DNA of 64,000 bases from Lacrimispora amygdalina (GTDB lineage Bacteria > Bacillota > Clostridia > Lachnospirales > Lachnospiraceae), in assembly GCF_003432035.1 (NCBI RefSeq), contig NZ_QOHO01000019.1:1-64000 (forward strand). The letters are read 5' to 3'. The notes beneath the pieces were generated by a model. It saw only the letters and a program-made list of their open reading frames with translations. It had not been told where the DNA came from and ran no database searches. A program made the translations under genes and the position numbers. Numbering within the stretch: position 1 is the stretch's first letter; each line of letters opens with the position of its first letter. This document shows positions 17,448 to 25,714 of this stretch, one piece after another.

Positions 17448-18008
17448 ATGAAAGATATTATATATAAAAATGTCCCAATCATAACCAAAAGATTATGTAT
17501 TAAAAAGATCACTGCAGATGAGTTAATTCTCATCAGAGAGGAAACAAAATATGAAGAATTTTATAAAATGACATGCAGACCTATCTTTAAAATGGATAAA
17601 AATGAGTTAGAGGAATTTTATAAGAATATGATTCAAAAAGAAAATACTGTAATCTTCTCAATAACCAGAATAGAAGATGGGGCTTTGATTGGTAAAGTAT
17701 CATTTAACGATTATAATCCAAGAAACAATAGTATGGAATTAGGATATTATATAATTCCCCGATATAGAAAAAACGGATATATGAGTGAAGCTCTTACGAA
17801 TCTTTTTAATGTTCTATTTGGGATTATCAGGATAAACAAAATATATGCCCAGACTGCAAGCTTTAATGCGCAATCAATCGGATTATTGAAAAAGATGAAT
17901 TTTAAGAAAGATGCTATTTTAAGAGATCACCATGAATTGGATGGAAAACTTTATGATGAGTATATTTTTTCAGTGCTGTACAAAGAATGGGAGTGTTTTA
18001 AGTCTTAG
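17448..18008 (+). CDS. GNAT-family N-acetyltransferase (RimJ/RimL type)
   Basis: This 186-residue protein fits acetyl-CoA-dependent acetyltransferases that modify protein N termini or small molecules. The N-terminal TKRLCIKKITADEL, the strand ELGYYIIPRYRKNGYMSEAL containing the acetyl-CoA loop (RYRKNGY) and the C-terminal NAQSIGLLKKMNFKKDAILR are typical. The gene is clearly more AT-rich than its neighbours, with many AAA and ATA codons, so it may have been acquired. Its stop overlaps the end of the converging VapD-like fragment by 11 bases. The substrate is unknown. Confidence 0.85.
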   Translation: MKDIIYKNVPIITKRLCIKKITADELILIREETKYEEFYKMTCRPIFKMDKNELEEFYKNMIQKENTVIFSITRIEDGALIGKVSFNDYNPRNNSMELGYYIIPRYRKNGYMSEALTNLFNVLFGIIRINKIYAQTASFNAQSIGLLKKMNFKKDAILRDHHELDGKLYDEYIFSVLYKEWECFKS

Positions 18009-18294
18009 TGAGTGCTTTTGAGAGAATAGGTTCTATAACCCCCTGTTCAAACAGATTCATCAAATCATGGTACTCCCCGACATTTGTAACTTCAAAATGA
18101 TTTAAGCACTGCGAAAGCCATGGTAATTCTAAAGTCATTGCTCTAATTAAATCAAAGACCTCCAAATCTGTTGTCTGGTTACATGAATGATATCCTGAAT
18201 ACTGTTCATGAGAAAAATTACGTTTTACCAGGTACTCCTGTATTTTACGATATGCCCCATTAGGATTAGTTCTTTCCTTACCATTATGCAACAC
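17998..18294 (-). pseudogene. VapD-like protein, apparently with internal N-terminal deletion
   Basis: The 98-residue frame (GTG start) resembles the C-terminal two thirds of small VapD-like proteins: GAYRKIQEYLVKRNFSHEQY, then LELPWLSQCLNHFEVTNVGE. VapD proteins are Cas2-like ribonucleases, often toxins. The usual N-terminal RKAINFDL-type strand with its catalytic Asp is missing. An ATG in another frame at 18285 begins MVRKE, exactly how such proteins start, and overlaps the upstream stop as TAATG. A deletion of roughly 20 codons with a frame change would explain this. I judge it a decayed toxin gene; family assignment is moderate. Confidence 0.45.
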
Positions 18295-18408
18295 TCATCC
18301 TCTTTGTATAGTGATACAGTACATCCTCAACAACAAAATCTTCCTCATGTTCACCATCATTGCTATTATACCAGACCCATTTTGTAATATAATCCAAATG
18401 TTTTACAA
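18284..18408 (-). pseudogene. Partner-gene fragment upstream of the VapD-like remnant
   Basis: An open frame without ATG runs from the end of the merR-type gene to the stop at 18284-18286. It encodes about 40 residues with an ordered, acidic composition (KHLDYITKWVWYNSNDGEHE, then EDFVVEDVLYHYTKRMSVA). Its stop overlaps the MVRKE start of the VapD-like gene, as expected for an antitoxin-toxin pair. The 5' part is lost, probably replaced when the merR gene arrived. I do not recognise the family. Confidence 0.35.
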
Positions 18409-19236
18409 TTAAATTATACTGATAGGTATTTGAATTTCTGTCACAAACTTTTTTGTATCATCAGTCATTCCATAATCAATCATCGTAATTTCTTTGGAAA
18501 ATCCCGTAATATGATATTTATGTTCGGAAATAAAATCGGCCATCTTTTCATACTGTACGACAGAGTTCATATGGCTTCCGCAAAACCTCAGCGTCACACA
18601 GGTTTCTTCTGGCAATTCCTCAATTGGTCCTGAATAAACATCTTCTTTGTCTAAAAGCAGAAAAACCATATCGTATCTGTCATATTGCTCCTTTAATAAT
18701 CTGTCCTTTGCTATACCTACACCCACTTTTCCGAGAAAAACAACCGTATCCCGCTGATCCTGCTCCAGCCGCCGAATCGAAGATTCTAAATCAAGATATG
18801 ATTCTATGGATAACGTACTCTCAATCCATGCAATCCGCCGTGGAGCAATGTGCTTCACCTTAATGATATCAAGTTCAGAGGAAAGCGCATCCTCAATCTG
18901 TTTTAGCCGGTGCTCTATCTTCCTCTCAATTATTTTCAATTCCTTTTGCTTGTTAATAACAGCTTCTTTTTGCTGCCGCAACATCATCTGCATTTTATCA
19001 ATATCACGGTTGTTTAAGAAATCTGCAATTTGTTCTAATGGCATATCCAGTACACGTAAATACCGGATTGTGTTAAGACATTCAAACTGGCGTGTACTGT
19101 AATAGCGGTAACCTGTTTCATGGTCTGTATATTCCGGCTTCAGCAGTCCTGCTTTCTCGTAGTGGCGCAGGGTACCTACGCTTATATGAAACAGCTTCGC
19201 TACATCTCCAATTTTAAAAAACCCGCCTTTTTCCAT
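18409..19236 (-). CDS. MerR-family regulator with GyrI-like effector domain (BmrR type)
   Basis: This 275-residue activator has the MerR DNA-binding start (FFKIGDVAKLFHISVGTLRH, YEKAGLLKPEYTDHETGYRYY), a dimerising coiled coil around residues 80-120, and a C-terminal ligand domain of the GyrI/BmrR type. BmrR-like proteins bind cationic drugs and activate an exporter. The gene lies 19 bases downstream of a MATE exporter gene on the same strand. The promoter of that operon has the 19-bp spacer that only MerR-type activators can use, so the regulator and its target are both visible. Confidence 0.93.
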   Translation of the reverse strand: MEKGGFFKIGDVAKLFHISVGTLRHYEKAGLLKPEYTDHETGYRYYSTRQFECLNTIRYLRVLDMPLEQIADFLNNRDIDKMQMMLRQQKEAVINKQKELKIIERKIEHRLKQIEDALSSELDIIKVKHIAPRRIAWIESTLSIESYLDLESSIRRLEQDQRDTVVFLGKVGVGIAKDRLLKEQYDRYDMVFLLLDKEDVYSGPIEELPEETCVTLRFCGSHMNSVVQYEKMADFISEHKYHITGFSKEITMIDYGMTDDTKKFVTEIQIPISII

Positions 19237-19255
19237 CTGCTTTTCCCTCCAACAT

Positions 19256-20599
19256 TCATAAGCGGCCGGTTAATTTATCAGGATGCTTACTCATCCAGAT
19301 AAATACACTGACACAGATAATAACTGACAGAACTGATCCTGCGGGAGCTGCAATCCCCATGGGGTAAAGAGTATCTGCAAAATATACGGATGCCAGATAT
19401 GCAAGGGGGATACGTGCACAAATAATTGAAACTAAATTGTGTATAAACGATATTCCCGATAAACCATATGCACAAAAATACCCGCTGAAACAAAAATGAA
19501 TCCCGGCAAAAATGCAGTCCCAGACATAACTGCTCATATATTGCCCGCCAAGCAGAATTACTTTGCTATTATCTGTAAACAGCCCGATTGCCGGTTCAGC
19601 TAATAATTGCATCATAACTGCTGATATTGTGCCGAAAGAAACTGCTGTTATTATTCCAATCCAAAGCGTCTGGCGGGCACGTTCATGCTTATCAGCCCCT
19701 GCATTTTGTGCGGAAAGTACAGAAACCGTGGACAGCATAGAGGAGGGAACCAGAAATAAAATGCCGATAATTTTTTCCACAATGCCCACTGCTGCCGCAT
19801 CATTTAATCCCCTGCTATTTGCAATTACAGCAATTACAATAAATGCGATCTGAATAAATCCATCCTGTAATGCCACCGGTATACCAACTTTAAGTATATT
19901 TTGCATTACTGCTATCTGTGGTTTCAAGTCCTTCAGAGAAAGACTTACCATGTTCCGTTTTTTTATAAATACCAGTGAGACAATCACGCTGATTGTCTGG
20001 GATAATGTTGTCCCCAGTGCTGCTCCAGCTGCTCCAAGTTTCAATATACCGATAAACAGATAATCCAGTACGATGTTTGCCACACAGGCTACCGCAATAA
20101 AACACATAGGGCTTTTAGAATCACCCATTCCCCGAAAAACAGAACTGATGATATTATATCCGGTAATAAATGGTATACCAATCATGCAGATTGTAAGGTA
20201 TGTAACCGTCTCTGAATAAGCTTCGGCAGGTGTTAACATAATGGCAGCGATTGGATTTACCGCCATGAGCAATACGATCATGATCATGACTGATAAAGCC
20301 ATAAAAAGAGTAATCGTGTTGCCGATGGCAGCAGATGTCTGTTCATGATCTCCTGCGCCAACACAACGGCCAATCATCACGGTTGCCCCCATGGCCAGAC
20401 CGACAAGCATAACCGTCACCATATGCATAACCTGGCTTGCGATTGAAACCGCTGTAATACTGTCTACTCCGTTAAATTGCCCGATAATAAACAGATCAGC
20501 CATACCGTACAGCGTCTGAAGAAAATAAGATAATAAATAGGGTAATGAGAAATATAAAACAGTCTTAAATACACTGCCTGTGGTTAAATTCTTTTCCAT
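19256..20599 (-). CDS. MATE family multidrug efflux transporter, MerR-controlled
   Basis: This 447-residue protein has twelve hydrophobic segments with MATE landmarks: YGMADLFIIGQFNGVDSITAV, GLAMGATVMIGRCVGAGD, VSSVFRGMGDSKSPM, and VPSSMLSTVSVLSAQNAGAD. It exports cationic compounds using an ion gradient. It is the first gene of the MATE-merR operon. Its promoter is a MerR-type promoter, so export is predicted to be induced by the ligand of the encoded regulator. It is not closely similar to the MATE protein at 6709-8070. Confidence 0.93.
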   Translation of the reverse strand: MEKNLTTGSVFKTVLYFSLPYLLSYFLQTLYGMADLFIIGQFNGVDSITAVSIASQVMHMVTVMLVGLAMGATVMIGRCVGAGDHEQTSAAIGNTITLFMALSVMIMIVLLMAVNPIAAIMLTPAEAYSETVTYLTICMIGIPFITGYNIISSVFRGMGDSKSPMCFIAVACVANIVLDYLFIGILKLGAAGAALGTTLSQTISVIVSLVFIKKRNMVSLSLKDLKPQIAVMQNILKVGIPVALQDGFIQIAFIVIAVIANSRGLNDAAAVGIVEKIIGILFLVPSSMLSTVSVLSAQNAGADKHERARQTLWIGIITAVSFGTISAVMMQLLAEPAIGLFTDNSKVILLGGQYMSSYVWDCIFAGIHFCFSGYFCAYGLSGISFIHNLVSIICARIPLAYLASVYFADTLYPMGIAAPAGSVLSVIICVSVFIWMSKHPDKLTGRL

Positions 20600-20637
20600 A
20601 AATAAATTCGCATCCTTTACCTGATTAAGATAAGTAT

Positions 20638-20668
20638 ATCATAATGTCTACAATGGTTGTAGAGTCAA
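20638..20668 (-). promoter_or_regulatory. MerR-type promoter and operator of the MATE-merR operon
   Basis: The minus strand reads TTGACT (20663-20668), a 19-base spacer, and TATGAT (20638-20643). The spacer holds the perfect dyad CTACAA-CCA-TTGTAG (20648-20662). A 19-bp spacer with a central dyad is the hallmark of promoters distorted and activated by MerR-family proteins. Confidence 0.93.
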
Positions 20669-20774
20669 TCAATTTCCCAGAAACTTGTTCAGACCGTACT
20701 GGGGAAAGCAGCCTGTCCAATTTAAAGAATACATTAAGGAACTATATGGAAGTATAGGGATTCTGTTAAGATTA

Positions 20775-20803
20775 TTGAGAGGCTAATTCATAAGGTATAC
20801 AAT
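20775..20803 (+). promoter_or_regulatory. Candidate promoter of the P-type ATPase-trkA operon
   Basis: TTGAGA (20775-20780), a 17-base spacer and TACAAT (20798-20803) lie 71 bases before the ATPase start. AGAAAGAAGGA precedes the ATG. The rest of 20669-20774 shows no convincing gene. Confidence 0.55.
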
Positions 20804-20874
20804 TATTTTCTCAGAAACAATTCAGTTATAAAATTTTTGAAATCATTTTGTAAGAGAAAGAAGGATATCTCATA

Positions 20875-23691
20875 ATGGTTACAGAAAATGCGGTAAAAGA
20901 AGAAACTATAGCAAAACTGCCTGCAGATAAGGTTTATGCTGCACTTGGCAGTAATGTGGGGGGGCTGAGCCGGTCACAGGCAGAAGAAAGGCAAAAAAAA
21001 CTTGGTAAAAATCTGATCGAAGAAAAAAAGAAAAAATCAATCATACTTATCTTTCTGGGGAACTTTGTACATCTGATGGCGATCCTGCTCTGGATTGGCG
21101 GTGCTGTGGCTTTTCTTGCAGGGATGCCCCAGCTGGGAATTGCCGTATGGCTGGTAAACGTCATTAACGGCGTATTCAGCTTCTGGCAGGAACACCGGGC
21201 CGGTAAGGCTACGGATGCATTAAGAAATATGCTTCCTTCCTATGCGCGCGTAATCCGCGACGGGGAAGAGCAGAAAATTCTGGCGGAAGATCTGATCATC
21301 GGCGATATTATATTATTGGAGGAAGGGGATAAGATTTCTGCCGATGCCAGATTAGTAGAAAGCAGTGATTTGCAGGTGGATCAATCCACTCTTACCGGAG
21401 AATCCAATCCGGTACGTAAAATAAAAGATGCTGTACTAAAAGACGATCTTACAAAAGCAGAGACACCCAATTTAATATTTGCAGGTACCAGTGTATCAGA
21501 AGGCAACGGGAAAGCCGTTGTAATGGAAATCGGCATGCGGACGGAATTTGGTAAAATTGCCGGATTAACACAAAATATGAAAGAAGTTCAGAGTCCCCTG
21601 CAAAAAGAACTAAACCGTTTAACAAAACAAATTTCTGTCATTGCCATCTCATTTGGCGTGTTTTTCTTTGTAGCAGCATTATTGTTAGTAAAGGAGCCCA
21701 TGGCTTCCTCTTTCATCTTTGCGCTTGGCATGATTGTAGCCTTTATTCCGGAAGGTCTTCTTCCTACCGTCACTTTATCTCTTGCCATGGCGGTTCAAAG
21801 AATGTCAAAACGGAATGCATTGGTAAAAAAACTTTCTTCAGTGGAAGCACTGGGAAGTACTACGGTAATATGTACAGATAAAACAGGGACTTTAACCCAG
21901 AATGAAATGACTGTGAACCATTTATGGCTGGCCGGCCGGGAATATGAAGTAACAGGTGTGGGATACAGCCCCAACGGGAAAATCATGACAGGTGGAAAAA
22001 CGGTAAGTGCCAGTGAAGATAACGATATGAATCTTTTACTGACCGGTGCCGCCTTGTGCAGCAATGCCAGACTGCTTCCGCCGGGGGAAGAATCCGCCCG
22101 GTACACGGTGCTTGGAGATCCTACGGAAGCCTGTCTGGGCGTTGCTGCAGAGAAAGCAGGTATAAATGTAGCAAAGCAGTCAGAGTTGACGCCAAGATTA
22201 AGAGAATTGCCTTTTGAATCACGCCGTAAGAGGATGACGACCGTACATCGGCTTCAAAAACCCATAGAGGGAACCAGACTGATTGCCTATGTGAAAGGTG
22301 CTCCCAAAGAAATCATGAAACTAAGTAATACCATTCGCATAAATGGAACTGTCACTCCCATGGAAGAAGAAATGCGCAGTAGAATTATGGATGCCAATGA
22401 CAATTATGCCAGACAGGGATTACGTGTTCTTGCTGTGGCATACCGCCTTCTGAAAAAAGAAGATAATATTCCAGCAGCCATGAGCGCCTATACACCCGAA
22501 ATCATTGAACAGAATATGACCTTTGTCGGATTGGTTGTCATGGCAGATCCTCCAAGGCCGGAAGTCGCTGCGGCTGTAGAAGAATGCCGTCATGCCGGTA
22601 TCCGGATTATCATGATAACAGGCGACTACGGACTAACGGCAGAAAGCATCGCAAAACGGATCGGCATTGTAAAAGGGGCAAACCCAAGGGTTGTATCAGG
22701 ACTGGAACTGGAAGAAATGTCTGATGAGCAGTTAAAAAAATACTTAAAGGATGAAATTATATTTGCCCGTGTGGCTCCCGAGCAAAAACTCAGGGTTGTA
22801 TCGAATTTACAGGAACTGGGAGAAATTGTAGCAGTGACCGGAGATGGTGTAAATGATTCTCCCGCCCTGAAAAAAGCAGATATCGGTGTGGCAATGGGAA
22901 TTGCCGGAACCGATGTGGCAAAAGAGGCAGCGGATATGATTTTAACCGATGACAACTTCGCTTCCATCGTCCATGCTATTGAAGAGGGCCGGGCTGTTTA
23001 CAGTAATATCAGGAAGTTCTTACTGTATATCCTAAACTCCAACATGCCGGAAGCAGTTCCCTCCGCATTGTTTCTCTTTTCCCGCGGCGCAATTCCCCTG
23101 CCCCTGACTGTCATGCAGATTCTCACCATTGACTTAGGAACGGATATGATGCCTGCTCTGGGGTTAGGTACGGAGAAACCTGAAAAAGGTATTATGGATC
23201 AGCCACCCCGCGATCCAAAAGAAACCCTGTTAAATAAAAAACTGATCATTAAAGCTTTTTTATGGTATGGAATGCTGGGTTCCCTGGCTTCTGCCTTTTC
23301 TTATTTCTTTGTCAATATACAGAACGGCTGGCCTGATATTCGGCTGGCCAGCGGAAATAACCCGGTTTATTTCAGAGCCACTACCATGGCACTGGCAGCT
23401 ATTGTATTCAGCCAGATCGGCGCTGTGTTCAACTGCCGGACCGAAAAACAGTCTGCTTTTAAAGTCGGATTATTTAAGAATAAACAGGTTAACCTGGGTA
23501 TCATCATCGAAATTATATTAATTTTTGCCTTAGTTTACCTGCCTCCATTACAATCTGTTTTCCATACGGCCCCCCTCCTGTTATCCGACTGGCTTCTGTT
23601 ATGCATCTGGCCGCCGCTGGTATTACTGTTTGAAGAAGTAAGGAAATTATGGCTGCGCAATAAAAAGCAGGCTGGAAGCAAAAATTTATAG
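20875..23691 (+). CDS. Cation-transporting P-type ATPase, Na,K-ATPase-like (P-II group)
   Basis: This 938-residue pump has the Cation_ATPase_N domain, the actuator motif TGES (174-177), the phosphorylation motif DKTGTLT (Asp335), the nucleotide-domain KGAPKEIMKL, and the hinge GDGVNDSPALKKADIGVAMG. The membrane motifs are closer to Na,K- and H,K-ATPases than to calcium pumps: PEGLLPTVT (Glu293, M4), NSNMPEAVPS (Glu726, M5) and IDLGTDMMPAL (Asp753 and Asp757, M6). All are positions that bind Na or K in Na,K-ATPase. No beta subunit gene is present. Two TrkA/RCK genes follow at once, which implies control by NAD(H), nucleotide or cyclic di-AMP and a link to potassium or sodium balance. Ion specificity is inferred. 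Confidence 0.9.
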   Translation: MVTENAVKEETIAKLPADKVYAALGSNVGGLSRSQAEERQKKLGKNLIEEKKKKSIILIFLGNFVHLMAILLWIGGAVAFLAGMPQLGIAVWLVNVINGVFSFWQEHRAGKATDALRNMLPSYARVIRDGEEQKILAEDLIIGDIILLEEGDKISADARLVESSDLQVDQSTLTGESNPVRKIKDAVLKDDLTKAETPNLIFAGTSVSEGNGKAVVMEIGMRTEFGKIAGLTQNMKEVQSPLQKELNRLTKQISVIAISFGVFFFVAALLLVKEPMASSFIFALGMIVAFIPEGLLPTVTLSLAMAVQRMSKRNALVKKLSSVEALGSTTVICTDKTGTLTQNEMTVNHLWLAGREYEVTGVGYSPNGKIMTGGKTVSASEDNDMNLLLTGAALCSNARLLPPGEESARYTVLGDPTEACLGVAAEKAGINVAKQSELTPRLRELPFESRRKRMTTVHRLQKPIEGTRLIAYVKGAPKEIMKLSNTIRINGTVTPMEEEMRSRIMDANDNYARQGLRVLAVAYRLLKKEDNIPAAMSAYTPEIIEQNMTFVGLVVMADPPRPEVAAAVEECRHAGIRIIMITGDYGLTAESIAKRIGIVKGANPRVVSGLELEEMSDEQLKKYLKDEIIFARVAPEQKLRVVSNLQELGEIVAVTGDGVNDSPALKKADIGVAMGIAGTDVAKEAADMILTDDNFASIVHAIEEGRAVYSNIRKFLLYILNSNMPEAVPSALFLFSRGAIPLPLTVMQILTIDLGTDMMPALGLGTEKPEKGIMDQPPRDPKETLLNKKLIIKAFLWYGMLGSLASAFSYFFVNIQNGWPDIRLASGNNPVYFRATTMALAAIVFSQIGAVFNCRTEKQSAFKVGLFKNKQVNLGIIIEIILIFALVYLPPLQSVFHTAPLLLSDWLLLCIWPPLVLLFEEVRKLWLRNKKQAGSKNL

Positions 23692-23704
23692 AGAGGTGAT
23701 TGTT

Positions 23705-24355
23705 ATGAAAGTGATTGTTGTTGGCTTAGGGAAAATGGGGATAGGTTTGTCCCATAATTTAATTAAGAAGGGGCATCAGGTAACCGTGATTGACTCAAAT
23801 CCGGAAGTTTTAGACAGCCTGGGCAGTGATTTTGAGGGAATAAAGGTTTTGGGATTTGGGTTTGACCGGGACGTTTTAAGCAAAGCCAGAATCGACAAGG
23901 TGGATGCTGTGGTATCCTGTACAGAGAGTGATGAAATCAATGCTGTAATAGCCAGAATAGCAAGAACGATTTACCGTGTGCCCCATGTGGTTGCCCGATT
24001 ATACGATACGAAAAAGGCAGAGATCTATCACAGACTGGGCATTCAGACTATATCCACAACTTCCTGGGGTATTGAAAGAGCAACCCAGTTTTTAACCTAC
24101 CATCAATTGGACAGTGTCTATGACATTGGAAATGGTACCGTGAATCTGGTTCGAATTGAAGTTCCTTCTCTTTTGGTCGGGCATCAGGTAAATGAGATAA
24201 CAGTTTTGGGTGAAATACAGATTGTTTCCATCAGCCGGAATAACAAAACTTTTTTACCAACTCTGGGAACAATTCTGGAAGCAGAGGATATCCTGTACAT
24301 TTCAGTTATTGTAGCTGCAACGGATAAATTAAAAGCGATGCTGGATCTGGTATAG
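23705..24355 (+). CDS. TrkA-like RCK protein 1 (NAD-binding, potassium-transport regulator)
   Basis: This 216-residue protein has an N-terminal Rossmann RCK_N domain (MKVIVVGLGKMGIGLSHNLI, acidic Asp after the second strand in VTVIDSNPE) and a C-terminal RCK_C/TrkA_C domain (about 140-216). Such proteins form gating rings on Trk/Ktr channels. The glycine motif GxGxxG is intact. I choose ATG 23705, 7 bases after GAGAGGTG; an upstream GTG lies inside that site. The gene starts 13 bases after the P-type ATPase stop, and no TrkH/KtrB channel gene is near. Confidence 0.88.
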   Translation: MKVIVVGLGKMGIGLSHNLIKKGHQVTVIDSNPEVLDSLGSDFEGIKVLGFGFDRDVLSKARIDKVDAVVSCTESDEINAVIARIARTIYRVPHVVARLYDTKKAEIYHRLGIQTISTTSWGIERATQFLTYHQLDSVYDIGNGTVNLVRIEVPSLLVGHQVNEITVLGEIQIVSISRNNKTFLPTLGTILEAEDILYISVIVAATDKLKAMLDLV

Positions 24356-24407
24356 AAAAGTTTAATCAAATGTCATAAAATTTTCAAGAAAGGATGCCGC
24401 GAAAGCT

Positions 24408-25067
24408 ATGAAAGTAATTATTGTAGGGGGAGGTCAGGTCGGTACCTACCTCGCTTCCCTGTTATTATCCAACGGACATGAAATAAAAGTAATTGAACAT
24501 CGGAATAAGAATTTTAATAAGCTGTTAAAAGAACTGCCTCCTGAAGTATTAATTAACGGTTTCGGATCGGACCCTGCCGTACTGGAGCAGGCAGGAATTG
24601 ACTCTGCTGATGTGATCGCAGCAGTAACGGATGCAGACGAAATTAATCTGGTCGTTTCCACTCTTGCTAAAATGGAATTTGGTGTTCCAAGAGTGGTTGC
24701 AAGAGTTAATAATCCGAAAAATGCCTGGCTTTATAACAGCAGCATGGGAGTGGATGTTGGCGTCAATCAGGCCGATTTAATGGCGCACTTCGTAGTGGAG
24801 GAAATGGATTTAGAGGATATGTTCACCATATTAAAATTAAAACGCGGTGATTATTCCATTATCCAGATGAAAGTCGGCGAATCTGCCAGAGCCGCAAACC
24901 AGTTACTCAAAAACTTATCAATACCGAAAAAAACAGTACTGATTGCGATTACCAGAGATGATGCCTTAGTCATTCCAAAAGGTGATTCCCAAATCCTGGT
25001 TGGAGATGATATATTGGCTTTAACCGATGAGGGAAGCCGGAAAGAATTAAAAGAAATATTTGGCTGA
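24408..25067 (+). CDS. TrkA-like RCK protein 2
   Basis: This second RCK protein (219 residues) begins MKVIIVGGGQVGTYLASLLL, with an intact GxGxxG motif and IKVIEHRN at the acidic position. The C-terminal half (about 140-219) is a TrkA_C-type domain. It is diverged from RCK protein 1, so a hetero-oligomer is possible. The ribosome site (AAGAAAGGA) is 15 bases upstream, unusually far, so lower expression or coupling to the upstream gene is likely. The gap to protein 1 is 52 bases. The three genes form one operon ended by a terminator. Confidence 0.88.
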   Translation: MKVIIVGGGQVGTYLASLLLSNGHEIKVIEHRNKNFNKLLKELPPEVLINGFGSDPAVLEQAGIDSADVIAAVTDADEINLVVSTLAKMEFGVPRVVARVNNPKNAWLYNSSMGVDVGVNQADLMAHFVVEEMDLEDMFTILKLKRGDYSIIQMKVGESARAANQLLKNLSIPKKTVLIAITRDDALVIPKGDSQILVGDDILALTDEGSRKELKEIFG

Positions 25068-25076
25068 ATTATTTTT

Positions 25077-25124
25077 AAAGGAGCTGCCGCCCTGATAATA
25101 TTTTTTCAGAGCAGAGCTCCTTTT
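25077..25124. terminator. Intrinsic terminator after the ATPase-trkA operon
   Basis: AAAGGAGCT pairs with AGCTCCTTT across a 29-base loop, followed by T residues. The long loop makes it weaker than its neighbours. Confidence 0.65.
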
Positions 25125-25180
25125 GAGTGTTACTGATACCACTTGGCACGATAAGTTTCATTGTCTTTTAACGTTTCTAC

Positions 25181-25209
25181 TTGTAAATCACAAAATCCCG
25201 GCTTATACT
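25181..25209 (+). promoter_or_regulatory. Sigma-A promoter of the cupin gene
   Basis: TTGTAA (25181-25186), a 17-base spacer and TATACT (25204-25209) precede the cupin start by 48 bases. Confidence 0.75.
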
Positions 25210-25257
25210 GTAAAAAACGAATCTCTGTTTTAGCTAGAGTACAAGGGAGTGTTTATA

Positions 25258-25638
25258 ATGAATTTAGAAATTTATGATACTGCAGACTCAATCTACGTGG
25301 AAAAAGAAAACCAGACAAAGGTCAATTATTTCATTTTTGATGAATATGAAATTCATCTCAATACCCTTCCTCCTCACTCCATTCAGGAATGGCATAAGCA
25401 TCACCAGATCGAAGAAGTTATCTTCGTAATTTCCGGTAAGTTAAAAATCTTATGGAAAGAAGCGGGACAGACCGAAAGCCGGATAGTTTCGGAAAATTCA
25501 ATCGTTAGAGTGAAAGATTCCATACATACACTGGAAAATGATTCCGATTGGGATGTCCGGTTCCTGGTTTACAGAATGGTGCCTGATGGCATTAATAAGA
25601 GAACTATAATAAAAAATGATAAAGAACTCATCATCTAG
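25258..25638 (+). CDS. Small cupin-domain protein
   Basis: This 126-residue protein is a single cupin barrel. The first metal motif is recognisable in PPHSIQEWHKHHQIEEVIFVIS (His, His, Glu), followed by SGKLKILWKE. The second motif is IHTLENDSDWDVRFLVYR, with a single His. The ATG at 25258 is 7 bases after AAGGGAGTG; an upstream in-frame GTG is part of that site. It has its own promoter and terminator. The substrate or ligand cannot be predicted from the sequence. Confidence 0.8.
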   Translation: MNLEIYDTADSIYVEKENQTKVNYFIFDEYEIHLNTLPPHSIQEWHKHHQIEEVIFVISGKLKILWKEAGQTESRIVSENSIVRVKDSIHTLENDSDWDVRFLVYRMVPDGINKRTIIKNDKELII

Positions 25639-25642
25639 AAGC

Positions 25643-25706
25643 AAAAAGGAGTTTCCGCCTTACAGACCGCCACGCCTGCTGCCTGTCCGGCAGAATCTCC
25701 TTTTTT
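25643..25706. terminator. Bidirectional terminator between cupin and the flavin reductase gene
   Basis: AAAAAGGAG pairs with CTCCTTTTTT. An inner GC-rich part (GCC and GGC segments) extends the stem. T tracts are present on both strands, serving converging genes. Confidence 0.75.
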
Positions 25707-25714
25707 ATCCCATA

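Noticed and set aside
20690-20760. Short frame reading PYWGKQPVQFKEYIKELYGS before the P-type ATPase
   Set aside because: No start codon or ribosome site and no recognisable family; too short to claim as a gene or remnant.
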